64,000 nucleotides of DNA from Eleusine coracana subsp. coracana (lineage: Eukaryota > Streptophyta > Magnoliopsida > Poales > Poaceae). The stretch spans positions 53,107,882 to 53,171,881 of the forward strand of contig CM064430.1 of the NCBI GenBank assembly GCA_032690845.1. The letters run 5' to 3'. Every line of letters starts with the position of its first letter. Within the stretch, counting starts at the first letter, position 1. Shown here piece after piece: positions 23,083 to 37,356 of this stretch. The notes below the pieces were generated by a model. The model did not search any database. It was given only the letters and a program-made list of their open reading frames with translations, and was not told the DNA's origin. The position numbers and the translations under genes were made by a program.

Positions 23083-25430
23083 AGGTAACTTTCCTGTTGC
23101 CATTCAACAGCGCTTTTCTGAGGCCATTTTTTTTATGCCTATATTTATTTGAGTAAAAACTGGCAGCCTGAGCCGCCCAACATGGGCACAGCCTAAACCA
23201 TGACCATGAGAGCTACTCAAGAGAGTAAGAAGGGTGCAAGAACAGGGAATCAAACATGTCATCCAACGGAAGATACTAGTTCTTTTTGTCTGTATAAAGC
23301 GTGAAGATTGTTGTGCATATTCTGAGTATGAATAGAGGACGGTAGAGCAGAGATGATACAAGGATCCTGAAGGTGTTGTGCGAGCGTTGGAGGGTTTTTG
23401 AGATGCTGAAGGTTCTTTAGGAGCAGTGATAGTTGACTTACTGATTCATGTCATCCAAATGGAACGAGTTTGGTGCAGGGCCTTTGGTCTTGTTTGGGAT
23501 GGTTTGAGCATAACTCTTCTTTCATCGTATCTGCCCAGTTGTTGCCACACTTCAGCATGCCCTCTCATAAATACCTGTATTTAGCACGATATTGGATTGC
23601 TGCATGTACTTCTCCAGCATCAGTATTAATTCCGGAAGTGTACTATGCTAGTACTAGTACAGAAGTTTCAGCACAGGGAAATCGTCGGAAGTGGGAAGAG
23701 CGTGTCAGCCCTTTTCCCCTTTTCTGGATGACACGGGAGTGGAGTCATTTCGTCGGCCCCGCGAGGGGGACAGCCGAGGCGAGCTGTTCCCGGCGCCGGC
23801 GCCGCAGGTGGGCAGGCTTCCGGCTTCGCAGCCGCTGTTCCCGGAGTCGTCACCGTCCTCCTCACCAAACACCACCGGCGCAGCAAAGACCACCCGGACT
23901 CCGGGATCTTTTTTTTTTCGTTGCGTTGTTGAACGAGCCGTGCCCGCGCCCAAACCAAAGCAGGTGCGGCGTGAAAAGCGGTCGTGAAACGGTGAGCCGG
24001 GCAGAAGAGGGCGCCGGTGCGTGCGAGTCAACGTTACGTCCTCGGCGACGGCGATTACTCGTCGTCCTCGGTTCGTGCCCACCGACAGCAGAGGACAATG
24101 CAGAGTCAGTCAAGTCTCAATGCTCTCAAAGAAAACATGGGCAGCACAGTTTTTCAACTCGAGCGTAGGAGCATCATTTCCAGTGATTCGGTGCTGCGCT
24201 GTGTGTGGGGGGCTATATTCTCCGCAGGAATCTGGACCCCTCGTGACGGGTCCAGTCCAGCACCGTATCATCACTTTTTCCTCTCTCCCTGTCCTGCGTG
24301 CTGTCCAGTTCTCTTTAATCTCAAAAGGGAGAAAGGTAGTTTAAAGCAGAAACATGGGCAAAATTACTTGAATTCAGTCCATACGTTCCATTCACGTGTA
24401 AGAGAGCCTTTCTATTCTTGTACGGCAAACAGTAAGAGAGTCTCATGACAATTGCACAAACGGATACAAGTAGTACTTCAACAAAATACAGTTTTGCATG
24501 CGGCAAGCGATTGATACAATTTCCTTCCGGTCAGCAGATCTGCGTATGATCAAGCCCCATGTGTCCTGACGACACTTGTAGATATCAAACCATAACTTAG
24601 GGAGAGCACGCTGATGCCAGCATGGATCGGGGAGGTATTGACGGATCTGATAATTCATCAGTGTACAGGTTTTGTAAACTGCGTTGATGCCAGAATTTCA
24701 AAACTTCAGTACAAACTCAGTTCCTTCAAAAGAAATTCGGTAATTTTCACTAGATTCGTCACTGGTTTGGTTAGGTGCTATGGTTATGACGGCACTGGTG
24801 AATTATGGCTATCACTCAGTTCATTTCTAATGCTAATATTAGTAAAAGTTAGCTTATTGTACTGAGCTTATTTCTAATTCACTAGTAATAAGAATTGAAA
24901 TCTTTGTACGTAGAGGCTAAAAACTATTTTCATTTTCCAAATTATTTTTGACGTGCCAGCTTTAGCTTGACTGTGATATAATGATCCATTTAACTATATA
25001 CTCAGGCGCTCGTCGCCGTTACTGCATGGCAATTAAGAGTCCAACCAAACACAGAGTGGCCACAGAGTGTGTCCACAGAAACTTGGCTGGCATTCTCCGC
25101 TCCTCTGGAACCTGCACACACTGCACACCTCTCTCTCCAGTCAGTCGCCACGCCTCTCTCCAGTCTTCAGTCTTCACTCTTCAGTCTCCCAGTGTTCAAA
25201 AGCTCCGTCTTTTATCCCAACCTTTACCACCTCTTTCTTTAATCCTCCGTGTCCCCGAGAAGCCCAGTTGGATCTGCGTCTGCTGATCTCTGGGTTAATA
25301 CTAGCTCGCATTTCTTTAATCTCACCGTCTCCCCCACTCTTCGATCGCCATTTCTTGGAGGCGTTCAACTTTCAAGAGCGCTTAATTATGAAGTGTTAGA
25401 TTTAAAGGTCCAAGAAATTCGTAAACAGAA
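23083..25430. other. Intergenic, no gene recognised
   Basis: The first part should include the HST 3' untranslated region. A GT just after the stop could start a 3' UTR intron. At 23690-24110 lies a GC-rich patch with open frames on both strands that I do not recognise. From 24900 the DNA leads into the GH17 gene promoter. No mobile-element ends were noticed. Confidence 0.5.
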
Positions 25431-26622
25431 ATAAAAAGTTTAAGCCTCCAAGAAACAAAAGATCGAGACTCCAAAAACCAAGAACACGCGGCTCCGGCGC
25501 CTCCTCGGATTCTCTGCTTGTGCCGCGGAGAGGGAAGACAGAGAGCTCCCCGTCTCCCATCCCATCAGGACCTGCCTTTGCCGTGGTCCAGTCGCCAGTC
25601 TCCTCGCTACCTCCCATCGTCGGTGGAAGCCCGTTGGTCATCCACTCGCCGCCCTCGCTCCCGTTCGGCGGCGGCCTATTCTTGCCGCTACCTCTGTCTG
25701 TAGCGAGTTCTTATGCGCGCGTGCTTGGAGAGGGAGGGAGAGAGGACTCTTCTCTGGGGGACAACATCAGGTGCCCGTCTTCTCCTTTCTCGCTGGTTTG
25801 TTCGCTTTCTCTTGTACTGTTGCTGAGATTACGATGTCGCCATTCGTTGCGCTCTTTTGGAGCCTTGTGATCCTTTCTGCCCGTGACTTTTTACCAACCA
25901 AGGTTGCTTACAAAGAGGTGGCATTTTAACTGTTGGAGTGTTCTTGAAGCCTTGTTCGTTGTTGGCCGGGAAATTTCTTGGTGTTTGCCTCTCTCTGTGC
26001 TCTTGATTCCGAATGTTTCTTGTCTTTTGAGGCCTTCACAGCTCCGTATTTTCCTTTCCGTAATTCTTTGATGGTTTTGCTGGCAGTTTTTTGCAAATTT
26101 AAGGCCTCATGCAGTTTCGATATCCAATCATGATTAGGTTCCGATAGAAATTGGAAGCCTCTGCAGTGAAGATTTGGAGGTGCCTGCTCATTGTGTCATT
26201 ATCTCCATTCGATAGCTCCCAAAGAAAAATTCCCCATATTTAGGAGTGACTATCCAGTTCTTACTTCATTCCTATTGAAGAAGTTAACGCCATTGGACAA
26301 ATTCGTAGGATTGTTTGCATACCTGTACTACATTAAATGTTCTAATAAGGTTGTTTAGTCGGGCTGAAGATTTGGAAAAATCTTAATCTCTGTTTTTTTA
26401 ATCATGTATCTGATCCGCAGTATGAATGCAGATTGCTTGTACATCGCATCATTTATTGTTTTATAAACATCTCCTAGAGATATGCAATTTATAGTTTTTT
26501 AGAGCTCCCTTTGCTATTAATAGTATTTTGTGACCTGGTTGAGTGAAGGAAATAATTACTTGTTGCTATTTCAGCTTTGATTCAGAGCTTCTGTGTGTTC
26601 TTTCCACACAACTAAGAAGATA
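25431..26622 (+). promoter_or_regulatory. 5' leader and leader intron of the GH17 gene
   Basis: A pyrimidine-rich leader ends at CAG (25770) and is followed by GTGCCC. The acceptor TTTCAG at 26574 rejoins about 48 bases before the start codon. A long first intron in the 5' untranslated region is common in this class of plant gene. The transcription start is not determined. The open frames in the leader are not expected to be coding. Confidence 0.6.
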
Positions 26623-29600
26623 ATGGGCGACAAAAATATGTCGCCCAAGAGAGCACAGGGCGTGGTGATCCTGTTACTGCTCATGGTTTTCAATGTTTCA
26701 GGTATTCTCGATTATTTTCTAGTACATGGTTTTGAACTTCCATGAGTTTTTTTTTTTTTGAACTATCATAATGCTTACAGTAGTTCTGATACCTCATTCT
26801 CACAGCCCAGTGCAGCAGAAACCAGTTTCATTACTATATTTATAATTGTTGTTTTGAACTGGAAAATCGGTTACCCTATGTTTGCATAACAATATCATTG
26901 CACTATGTTGTAGGAGCATTTGTTGGTATTACTATTGGCACCGACATGTCGAAGCTACCATCAGCAACAGATATAGTGCCTATCCTTAAAGATAAGAAGA
27001 TTCAGCATGTTCGCCTGCTCGACGCAGACCATCAGATGCTGACAGCCCTTGCAAATACTGGGATAGAAGTGATGGTTGGGGTTCCAAATGATCAGTTACT
27101 TCGTGTGGGGCAATCTCGTTCCACAGCTGCTGATTGGATTAACAAGAATGTAGCTGCTTATCTTCCAGCAACTAACATCACATATATTGCAGTGGGTAAT
27201 GAGGTTCTTACTACTATTCCAAATGCAGCCCTTGTGCTTGTACCAGCATTACAATTCCTCCAGTCTGCCCTATTGGCTGCAAACCTGAATACTCAGGTCA
27301 AAATTTCGAGTCCTCATTCGATGGATATGATCTCGAAGGCATTTCCGCCCTCTACTGCTACTTTCAATTCGACATGGAGCTCAATAATGTTTCAATATCT
27401 TCAGTTTCTAAACAACACAGGATCTTCCTTCATGTTGAATGCTCAACCGTATTATGGTTATGTCAAAGGGCAAGGCGTGTTCCCCTTAGAGTATGCACTG
27501 TTCCGCTCTCTGAATCCCAACAGTCGAATTGCAGATCCTAACACCAATCTATTCTACACCAATATGTTTGATGCTATGATCGATGCTACATACAACTCCA
27601 TTCAAGCAATGAATTTCACTGGGATTCCTATTTTGGTCACAGCTTCTGGCTGGCCATGGCTTGGTGGACCAAATGAGAAGGCTGCTAATGTTGATAATGC
27701 TTTAGCCTACAATTCAAACCTCATACACCATGTGCTGAATAATTCTGGTACACCCAGCCAGCCAAATAATCAGTCGAGTACCTATATCTTTGAGTTGTTC
27801 AATGAGGATCGTCTGTCAGGGCCTGTCTCAGAGCAAAATTGGGGGATTATGTTTCCCAATGCGACCACTGTTTACTCTCTGTCATTTGAGGACGTGGCCA
27901 CAACTATTCCAGAATCACCAGCTTTGCGTGGGACATTTTGTGTGGCAAATTCAACTGCACCCCATAGTGCACTGAAGCATAGTTTGGATTGGGCATGTGG
28001 CCCTGGATCAGCAAACTGCAGCGCAGTTCAGCCTTGGCAACCATGCTACAAATCAGATGACATTGTAGCTGTTGCTTCTTATGTTTTCAACGATTATTAC
28101 CATAGAACGCAAGGTAGTGGAGGTACATGCAACTTTAATGGCACTGCAATGATAACATCTACTGATCCAAGTAAGATTCATTTTTATCTTTAGTTAATAA
28201 AAGCTACTCCCTCCGTTCCGAAAATCTTGTCGTTAGGACAAGATAGCAAGTGCAAATTTGCACTAATGAGCCTGTCCTAACGATAAGAAAAATGGAACAG
28301 AGGAGTATTTTACCCAGCTTCCAGTTAATACCTTTGTAATATTTCTAGTTATCTTTTTGGCTTCAGCACTAAAATCACATTTCAAAAGACTAAATTTGGT
28401 ATGATATTCCTCAAGACAATCATTGTGCATGACTGCATGTTTTCACATAGCAATTAACTATCATGATTGCTTTGATCTTTGTATTCTGTTGCAGAAAAGA
28501 ACTTATGTCGATTCATATTTCATAGATATCCCTAGATCAACCTTGTGCTGATCTATCTATTGCATGTGTACCCCAGCAATGTAACCCAGACTACTAATCA
28601 ATCCCTTGGTGCACAAATCATAAACTTCTGTTTAGAACATGAAAATAATCCGGTTAGCATCTTAGGGCCTGTTTATTTGAATATCAGATTGATTACGGTA
28701 CGAATTCAAAACAAAAACAAACAAGTGGATTCTGGGCCACTATCCAAAAGCAGAAAGAGTCAGATTCTGTAGGAGATTATCACAATCCAGGATTCTAGGC
28801 TTGTATTTTGGCAGAATTCACAATCTGATGGGAAGGAGCTTTTATAGATTCTTACAATCCAGCTTTTCATAATCCACAATCTATAAGCAGCTTTTAACCA
28901 TCCGAAGCTGAAACAAAGAGGCCCTTAGATGTTGGATGCGGGCATGCATCATTTACTTCAACAAAAAGCTGGACCGAAGTAGCTTTAAGTATTTGAAAGA
29001 CTGGTTTGCCATCTTGTTCTATTTTGCTTGCATATATACAATCTGGAAACTAGTGAACATGCCATCAGTGGACAACTTGGAGATGCAAATAATAGTTTAC
29101 CACACCTCTGATTTATGTGCATCCCATTAGACCAAGATATATGCCATCAGTAGGCTTAGGGATGCTGGAGGTTGGAACTAGTCGAAGTCATTGCTTAAAA
29201 TGTTACAATATAAATGATATATGGTTGCAGCAATGTGATCAGCTACTTTAGTTGCTCCTATGTTATAACTTACGAATCCGTTTTGGTTGTTTAAATTCAA
29301 TTTAATTCAAATGATAAAGAGTTTTTCTTTGCCATTTCATTTCTTTCTCTACACATTCCACTTCACTAGTTTAGTAACGTGTATCCTGAACTTTCCCCTG
29401 AATTCCAACTTGCAGGCCATGGCTCATGCATTTTTGCAGGAAGGTAAGTTGATTTTCCCCTGTCATTTATGATAATAGCTATAATACTTTTGTTGCCCTG
29501 TCCTCACGGTGTGGACTGACTCTTTTGCAGCACCGGTTCCAACGGCAGTGATGGTGCAGCTTCTGGGCCCGTAAGTCCAGACAGTTCTGCTGCGAATTTC

Positions 29601-29657
29601 AGTTTGTATTGGTTGACTCATGTAGTGGGCACATTGCTGTCTGTTCTAGTCTTGTAA
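26623..29657 (+). CDS. GPI-anchored glucan endo-1,3-beta-glucosidase-like protein (GH17 + X8)
   Basis: Four coding exons (26623-26701, 26914-28170, 29416-29443 and 29531-29657) give 496 residues. A signal peptide (residues 1-26) precedes the GH17 barrel. The acid/base Glu is present in VGNEVL (E123). The position of the nucleophile Glu, normally VTETGWPS, reads VTASGWPW, so it is Ala270. A six-Cys X8/CBM43 domain follows (GTFCVANS to GSCIFAG), then a Ser/Gly-rich linker and a hydrophobic tail (WLTHVVGTLLSVLVL) that fits a GPI signal. Family members act on callose at the cell wall or plasmodesmata. This one may bind beta-1,3-glucan without cutting it. A leader intron (25771-26574) precedes the start. 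An alternative Met lies at 26638. Two MITEs sit in intron 2. Confidence 0.92.
28207..28305. mobile_element. Stowaway MITE in GH17 intron 2
   Basis: A 99-bp hairpin element flanked by TA (28205-28206 and 28306-28307). The termini CTCCCTCCGTTCC and CTCCTCTGTTCC (inverted right end) run inward into a shared TCGTTAGGACA, so nearly the whole element folds back. Confidence 0.9.
28665..28924. mobile_element. Tourist-like MITE in GH17 intron 2
   Basis: A 260-bp element with ends GGGCCTGTTTATTT and GGGCCTCTTTGTTT (inverted right end), flanked by the duplicated trinucleotide TTA (28662-28664 and 28925-28927). This is typical of PIF/Harbinger MITEs. The interior is rich in AATC/GATT pairs that can fold back. 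Confidence 0.88.
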
Positions 29658-30119
29658 AACATTGAAATCTTTCTGCATTTTAGATGAGATGCCCGGAATT
29701 TGGTGTGGATCTTGTCATTAGATACTGTAGGACCTAGCAAGCCGTGTTTGGTTTACTGTGTTCTAGTAGATGCCATGTAATCTCTCAAATTTGTTTGTTC
29801 TAGGAATAAACATTGTGTTAGATCTCGTCAATTTTGAATGTGAACATCGAAAAGTAAGCCGTGCAAAGCGGAATTATGTGCACTTCTTCATTCTGTTAAA
29901 CTGTTGGTTTAAATTACCATTCCTGGGACAGCCAAATGTGTCCCTGGTTTATAATAATATTAGTTCCACAAAGGAAGTAGCTTACGAGAAATTCGTTACG
30001 CGGCTAACCTATCCATCTCCGCCCACTCCGATTACCATTATGGGCCTCCCAGTGGATTTAGAACGTTATCAGGACGGTAAGCCGGCCCACACACTTTCCT
30101 CCCCGTCGCCGGCGCAGCC
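29658..30119. other. GH17 3' region and COP10 promoter
   Basis: Only about 460 bp separate the GH17 stop from the COP10 start, so the 3' untranslated region and the next promoter share this space. No TATA box stands out. Confidence 0.5.
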
Positions 30120-32695
<2,576 letters not shown>

Positions 32696-33547
32696 GGAGT
32701 TCTGTCCGTATCTAAGCATAATTGACCATGGAAAAAATAATCTATAATGTGCCTGAGAATCTGAGGTGTAGAGTGTTGGCAAAAGACCAATGTTTTTTAT
32801 CATAAAGATGTACCTTTTAATACTACTTTTAGGTGCAGAAGTGCCTTCTCTGATTTATTTTTTTTACTTCGGCCAAAGTTTCCTCGAGTAATTCTTTAGA
32901 AAACAAATCTCTGAATTTATTAATTTATGGAAATATTTTTGAAACTGACATGGGCTTCAGGTTGAGATGCCAATTGCAAATATTAAAGGGGAGAACCTTG
33001 ATTTACTTTGAATATTTTGGTGACAGACAGGTGTTAAAATTGCAATGGTGCACCTAGTCAATGTATGTAAAAGTATGCAGTGGAAATCTTTCACTTGAAA
33101 CGAAATCTTGCTGGCTATCATTCTGAGGTAGTTGTTGGGCTTAGCTTCAGTTACACAGGTTTTTTTCTTTTGTTCCAAAACTTTGTCCGTAGTTCATAGG
33201 TGTAACTTGGACAGAATAATGTGACATCGCCATCCAACAAAGCATGATATTGGGATCTAAAGGCTGGTTCAGAACAAAGATATCAGATGTTTGTGGCTGA
33301 ATAATGTGTTACTGCTAACTTGAATCTCACTTCATGTAGGCTTGAAAGCCACCAAGACAGTTACTGATCTTACAAATGACCAAACCAAAAGCTTTACCTC
33401 TGAGATGGACGTTTTACCAGTTCACTGATTCCCAGTACGGACTGCTCAATTAAGCATATCAGGCGACCTATAACTCCTCCATCCCAGTCTTTTCCTGGAG
33501 AATTCAAATAACTCTCTCTGGTGATCTTTCTCCTCAGACCACAGACA
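32696..33547. other. COP10 3' region and upstream region of the next gene
   Basis: AT-rich sequence without a convincing gene. No clear TATA box was found before the gene starting at 33548. Confidence 0.5.
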
Positions 33548-34525
33548 ATGGCCACCGAGTTAGATGTGAGCAAATCTCGCCGCTTTGACATTGCTATGTC
33601 GAGGCGGACACGACGATCGACAAGTTTGGTCGCTTGTTTTCAAGATGAATATGTGCCACCGCTGACCCAATATCGACACCAAGATGCCAAGCTGAAAGCA
33701 TTGGTCCAGTGCCAAGATGCAGAGCTACAGGCATTCCATCAATTTGAGGATGCAGAGCAGCAGATCCCATGTCTTTACGAGGGTGAGGAGCTGAGGATTC
33801 CACGGGCTCCACTGCAGGACGAAGCTGATGAAGAAAAGACACAAGAACAATATGATGATGATCAGAAGAAGGAACCATGGTGGTATCAAGATCATGAGCA
33901 GAAGAAACTAGAGCAGAAGGAGAAACCAGAGCATTATCTGGATGATGAGATGAAGCCACAACAATTTGAATACGAGGAGGCTAAGATATCAAAATACCAA
34001 GATGGAGAGCAGATAACACTGAAAGAATATGAATCTGATGGTGACGAGAAGACACCAGAGCAGCACCAAGATGAGGAGCGCAAAGAACCTCAACAGTGCC
34101 AGGAATCAGATGAGCCGGCAACAGAGCAGCATAAGGAGGACGGAGAAGAGCAGAAGGCACAGGAGGAGTCCCGCGATGCAGAGCAGAAGACACAAGAGCA
34201 ACGCCAAGGTGTGAAGAACCTACCTACTCCACCATGTGGCATTGATGGAGTTCCTCGGTTCTCCCTCCAAGAGCTGATACAAGAGAAACAGCTTCCTGTT
34301 AGAGAAGCAAAATTTTCCAGCAAGTTAGGAGGCCGTGGGGACAACATGCTTTCTGATCATAAGGTTTCAGGATCAGGAGGAGCAACAGGCGGCACAACCC
34401 TGGCCATGGTGATAAGGCGTCCCGAGGGAGGAAAGAAGTCGGTGGGAATGATACGCCGGTGCGTGAAGGCCTTCAACCAAATGATCAAGGCAAAACATGG
34501 CTCCAAGAAGAGCACAACTCTCTGA
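33548..34525 (+). CDS. Q/E-rich repeat protein with conserved basic C-terminus, unknown function
   Basis: A single-exon frame of 325 residues starting MATELDVSKSRRFDIAMSRR; an in-frame Met lies nine codons upstream. Residues about 40-220 are made of a dozen or more degenerate 10-13-residue units around (Y/H)QDxEQKxxEQ, very rich in Glu, Gln, Asp and Lys and probably helical or disordered. The last 50 residues are different. They read GGTTLAMVIRRPEGGKKSVG and then a basic helix MIRRCVKAFNQMIKAKH, which looks like a conserved module. There is no signal peptide or membrane segment. I do not recognise the family. A nuclear or nucleic-acid-binding role is only a guess from charge. The continuous 978-base frame in repetitive sequence supports real coding. 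Confidence 0.75.
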   Translation: MATELDVSKSRRFDIAMSRRTRRSTSLVACFQDEYVPPLTQYRHQDAKLKALVQCQDAELQAFHQFEDAEQQIPCLYEGEELRIPRAPLQDEADEEKTQEQYDDDQKKEPWWYQDHEQKKLEQKEKPEHYLDDEMKPQQFEYEEAKISKYQDGEQITLKEYESDGDEKTPEQHQDEERKEPQQCQESDEPATEQHKEDGEEQKAQEESRDAEQKTQEQRQGVKNLPTPPCGIDGVPRFSLQELIQEKQLPVREAKFSSKLGGRGDNMLSDHKVSGSGGATGGTTLAMVIRRPEGGKKSVGMIRRCVKAFNQMIKAKHGSKKSTTL

Positions 34526-36158
34526 GAAAGAGCTGCGTACGTTTGCCCGGAGTTTCTTAGCAGACTGCATATCTCAGAATAATGCATGTTTGTAGGAATC
34601 CACCAAGTTTTGTGAATGATGCAATGTGTCTAAAATCTGCCAAGAAACTCTTTAGCAAGACCGGGTTAGCCCCGAGATCAGTTCTATCATCTACCTAGAG
34701 CAATAATCTGTGAAGTTATGTAAGTTCTGAAGATCATGCTATGATAGGTTGTATTAACTCTCTGTCGTTCTATGCCACTTTGTCCATGATGTACTGGATG
34801 AAACATCAAAATTGAAGATCAGGCTTCGCATGCGTTCTTGACTTTCTTTGTAAAGTTTCTTATACAAGTATGAATATTATTACAAAACAAAATTATTTTG
34901 GTTGTACCGACACTTTCTCCCTGGTCAACAGTAGTTTTGGTGCAGGCTCCCTTTCGTTCCTTTTTAAGAGTCACGTCCACTTTCAGTTTGGTGTCTCAGT
35001 CTGATCAATGTTGATAACAGGTCAGCGAAAAGAAAGAAGGAAGAAGATGTAGCACACGGTGCGTCATCACAAATCACTTGTCCTTTCATGATGATCCCCT
35101 CACTCAGTTTACTTGATTCAGCACACCAATATTTTGTTCTGTACTTCTGTCTTGAAATATTACCTCCGTACAAATCATAGTTATTTTATGCATGTTTTGT
35201 CAATATTAAAAAAATATAGGATTCATAATTTAATGAAAATTAAAAAAAAATCCCTACAGTTGTTTGTGACTGAATGGTACATCTTGCGAGAAAACAAGGG
35301 GACCACAATAAAATGGGACTTATTCTTAAAAAGAAAATAATAAAATAAGACTTATATTCTTGAATGGAGCACATTTCAAGTTTATATTCCCCTTTTCTCC
35401 TATCCTACTCTTCACATTTCTGAAGCTAGCCGCTTCCAAAAAATTGTAGTAACTAGGCAAGCCACCCACCTCACATTGACAGCTCTGATTTTGCAGGTGC
35501 CCAAAACCCTCCAGTGCCACCATTTGTCTTACCACTCTGTAACTGTAATGTATCTTGCCTTTGAACCCTGAACCCACCGCACGTCATTTTCATCGTCACA
35601 AGGGCGTGTCCGGAGCACGGATCAATGTTAATCATTTTATAAGAAAAAAAGGCTGATTGAACTTTTGCTCATTTGTCAAGCAACTGAAATGAGCAAGCAT
35701 TTTTCTTTGTTACATTTTTTTTCTTTTCTTCCAAACGTAGGCATTACTTGTCGTGGATATTCTGTTGCTGTCACTTGCTATATTGTTGTTCCAGCTCCAT
35801 TTTTATGCAGAGATCGTGTGGCCGCCTGACAAATGGAATGGGACACTTGGCCGATGCTAGCTGAAACACACACACCTCCTGCCTACATGGCAGCGTCCAA
35901 TGCCGTGTCCGCCCCTGATTTTTATCAGGTGGCCGCAGCCGCGCGTCCCTCCACGTCAGCGCGATCGGCGTCGCGAGAGCCAGACGGGTAGATTCTCCGC
36001 GCCGCGTGGCACGAGGCCACCCGCGCGCTATCTGCTCGCGGATAAGCCAGCGCGCGCCCCGAGATCCCTTAAACTCCCGCGCGCCACACACGCCATTATT
36101 CCACCCTGTCACGCCCCCACGAATGCACACAGCCGCAGCAGCAACAGCGTGCACCACC
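34526..36158. other. Intergenic region and Lhca2 promoter
   Basis: The 5' part is the 3' flank of the repeat-protein gene. From about 35880 the sequence turns GC-rich, with a GATAAG I-box-like motif at 36041 before Lhca2. No TATA box is obvious close to the start, which is common for photosystem genes. Confidence 0.5.
36041..36046 (+). promoter_or_regulatory. I-box (GATAAG) in Lhca2 promoter
   Basis: GATAAG lies 118 bp upstream of the start codon. I-boxes are light-response elements in many photosynthetic gene promoters. A six-base match could be chance. Confidence 0.4.
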
Positions 36159-37356
36159 ATGGCGCTGGTCTCCGCCTCCTCCTCCTCCACCGCCGCCGTC
36201 GCGGCCCTCCCCAGGAGCGGCCTGCGCGCGCCGTCCTTCCTTGGCGGCAGCAGGCTGCCGGCGGCGAGGTCCTCCTTCGCCGTGCGCGCCGCGGCCGACC
36301 CCGACAGGCCCATCTGGTTCCCCGGCAGCACCCCTCCCCCGTGGCTCGACGGCAGGTGGGTCTTGTCTTGGAACAGCCTCTTCTGATTCGTTATTTCCTC
36401 GTCAAAATATAGATGTGTGACTGACTCTCTGTCCGTGCCATTGTCCTTGATGCCACAGCCTCCCCGGTGACTTCGGCTTTGACCCATGGGGCCTCGGTAA
36501 GTTCAGATCATGGACCGATCGATCAATCTTTTTTTCTTCTCTTGTGCAGTGTGCGTACATGTAATAATCTTTGAGTGATAAATTAACTGTCTGCTTGATG
36601 ATGTGTGTAGGATCGGACCCGGAGAGCTTGCGGTGGAACGTGCAGGCGGAGCTGGTGCACTGCCGGTGGGCGATGCTCGGCGCGGCAGGCATCTTCATCC
36701 CGGAGTTCCTGACCAAGATCGGCATCCTCAACACGCCCTTCTGGTACACCGCCGGCGAGCAGCAGTACTTCACCGACACCACCACCCTCTTCATCATCGA
36801 GCTCATCCTCATCGGCTGGGCCGAGGGCCGCCGCTGGGCCGACATCATCAAGCCCGGAAGCGTCAACACCGACCCCATCTTCCCCAACAACAAGCTCACC
36901 GGCACCGACGTCGGGTACGAATGAATGAAGCACGTCTGGTCTCTCCATGCACGATCTCGATCCTAGTCCTGAGCAACAAACACGGCTAACGATTTATTAT
37001 TAATAATGAAAGGTACCCCGGTGGCCTGTGGTTTGACCCGCTCGGCTGGGGCAGCGGCTCACCAGAGAAGATCAAGGAGCTGCGCACCAAGGAGATCAAG
37101 AACGGCCGCCTCGCCATGCTCGCCGTCATGGGCGCCTGGTTCCAGGCAGAGTACACCGGCACCGGCCCCATCGACAACCTCTTCGCCCACCTCGCCGACC
37201 CTGGCCACGCCACCATCTTCCAGGTCCGCTCAATCTATGTCCCCCACATTTGCACATGCATTTATTTATTTGACGCCATAATTCGATGATACATTCAGAT
37301 TTTACTGATTACTAATTTTTGCGTTTTTTGGTCCTCAGGCCTTCAGCCCCAAATAA
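36159..37356 (+). CDS. LHCA2: Photosystem I chlorophyll a/b-binding protein Lhca2, chloroplastic
   Basis: Five exons (36159-36355, 36459-36496, 36611-36914, 37013-37223 and 37339-37356) join in frame to 255 residues. The N-terminal 50 or so residues are a Ser/Ala-rich transit peptide, and the mature part opens [19 protein letters not shown]. Helix B has [14 protein letters not shown] (residues 92-105) and helix [15 protein letters not shown] (207-220), each with the Glu/Arg pair that locks the helices and ligates chlorophyll. His95 at the site where red-shifted Lhca3 and Lhca4 carry Asn supports Lhca2. The protein is a thylakoid membrane antenna of LHCI feeding photosystem I. I chose the ATG in CACCATGG; an in-frame ATG 36 bases upstream is less likely. 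The last exon codes only five residues. Confidence 0.97.

Noticed and set aside
23470..24168. A 232-codon plus-strand frame downstream of HST.
   Set aside because: It crosses a GC-rich patch in which all frames on both strands are open. The product is Arg-rich low complexity without a domain.
24443..24658. A 71-codon minus-strand frame with Trp, Cys and His residues that looks protein-like.
   Set aside because: No splice context, promoter or recognisable motif. A frame of this length is expected by chance in AT-poor stretches.
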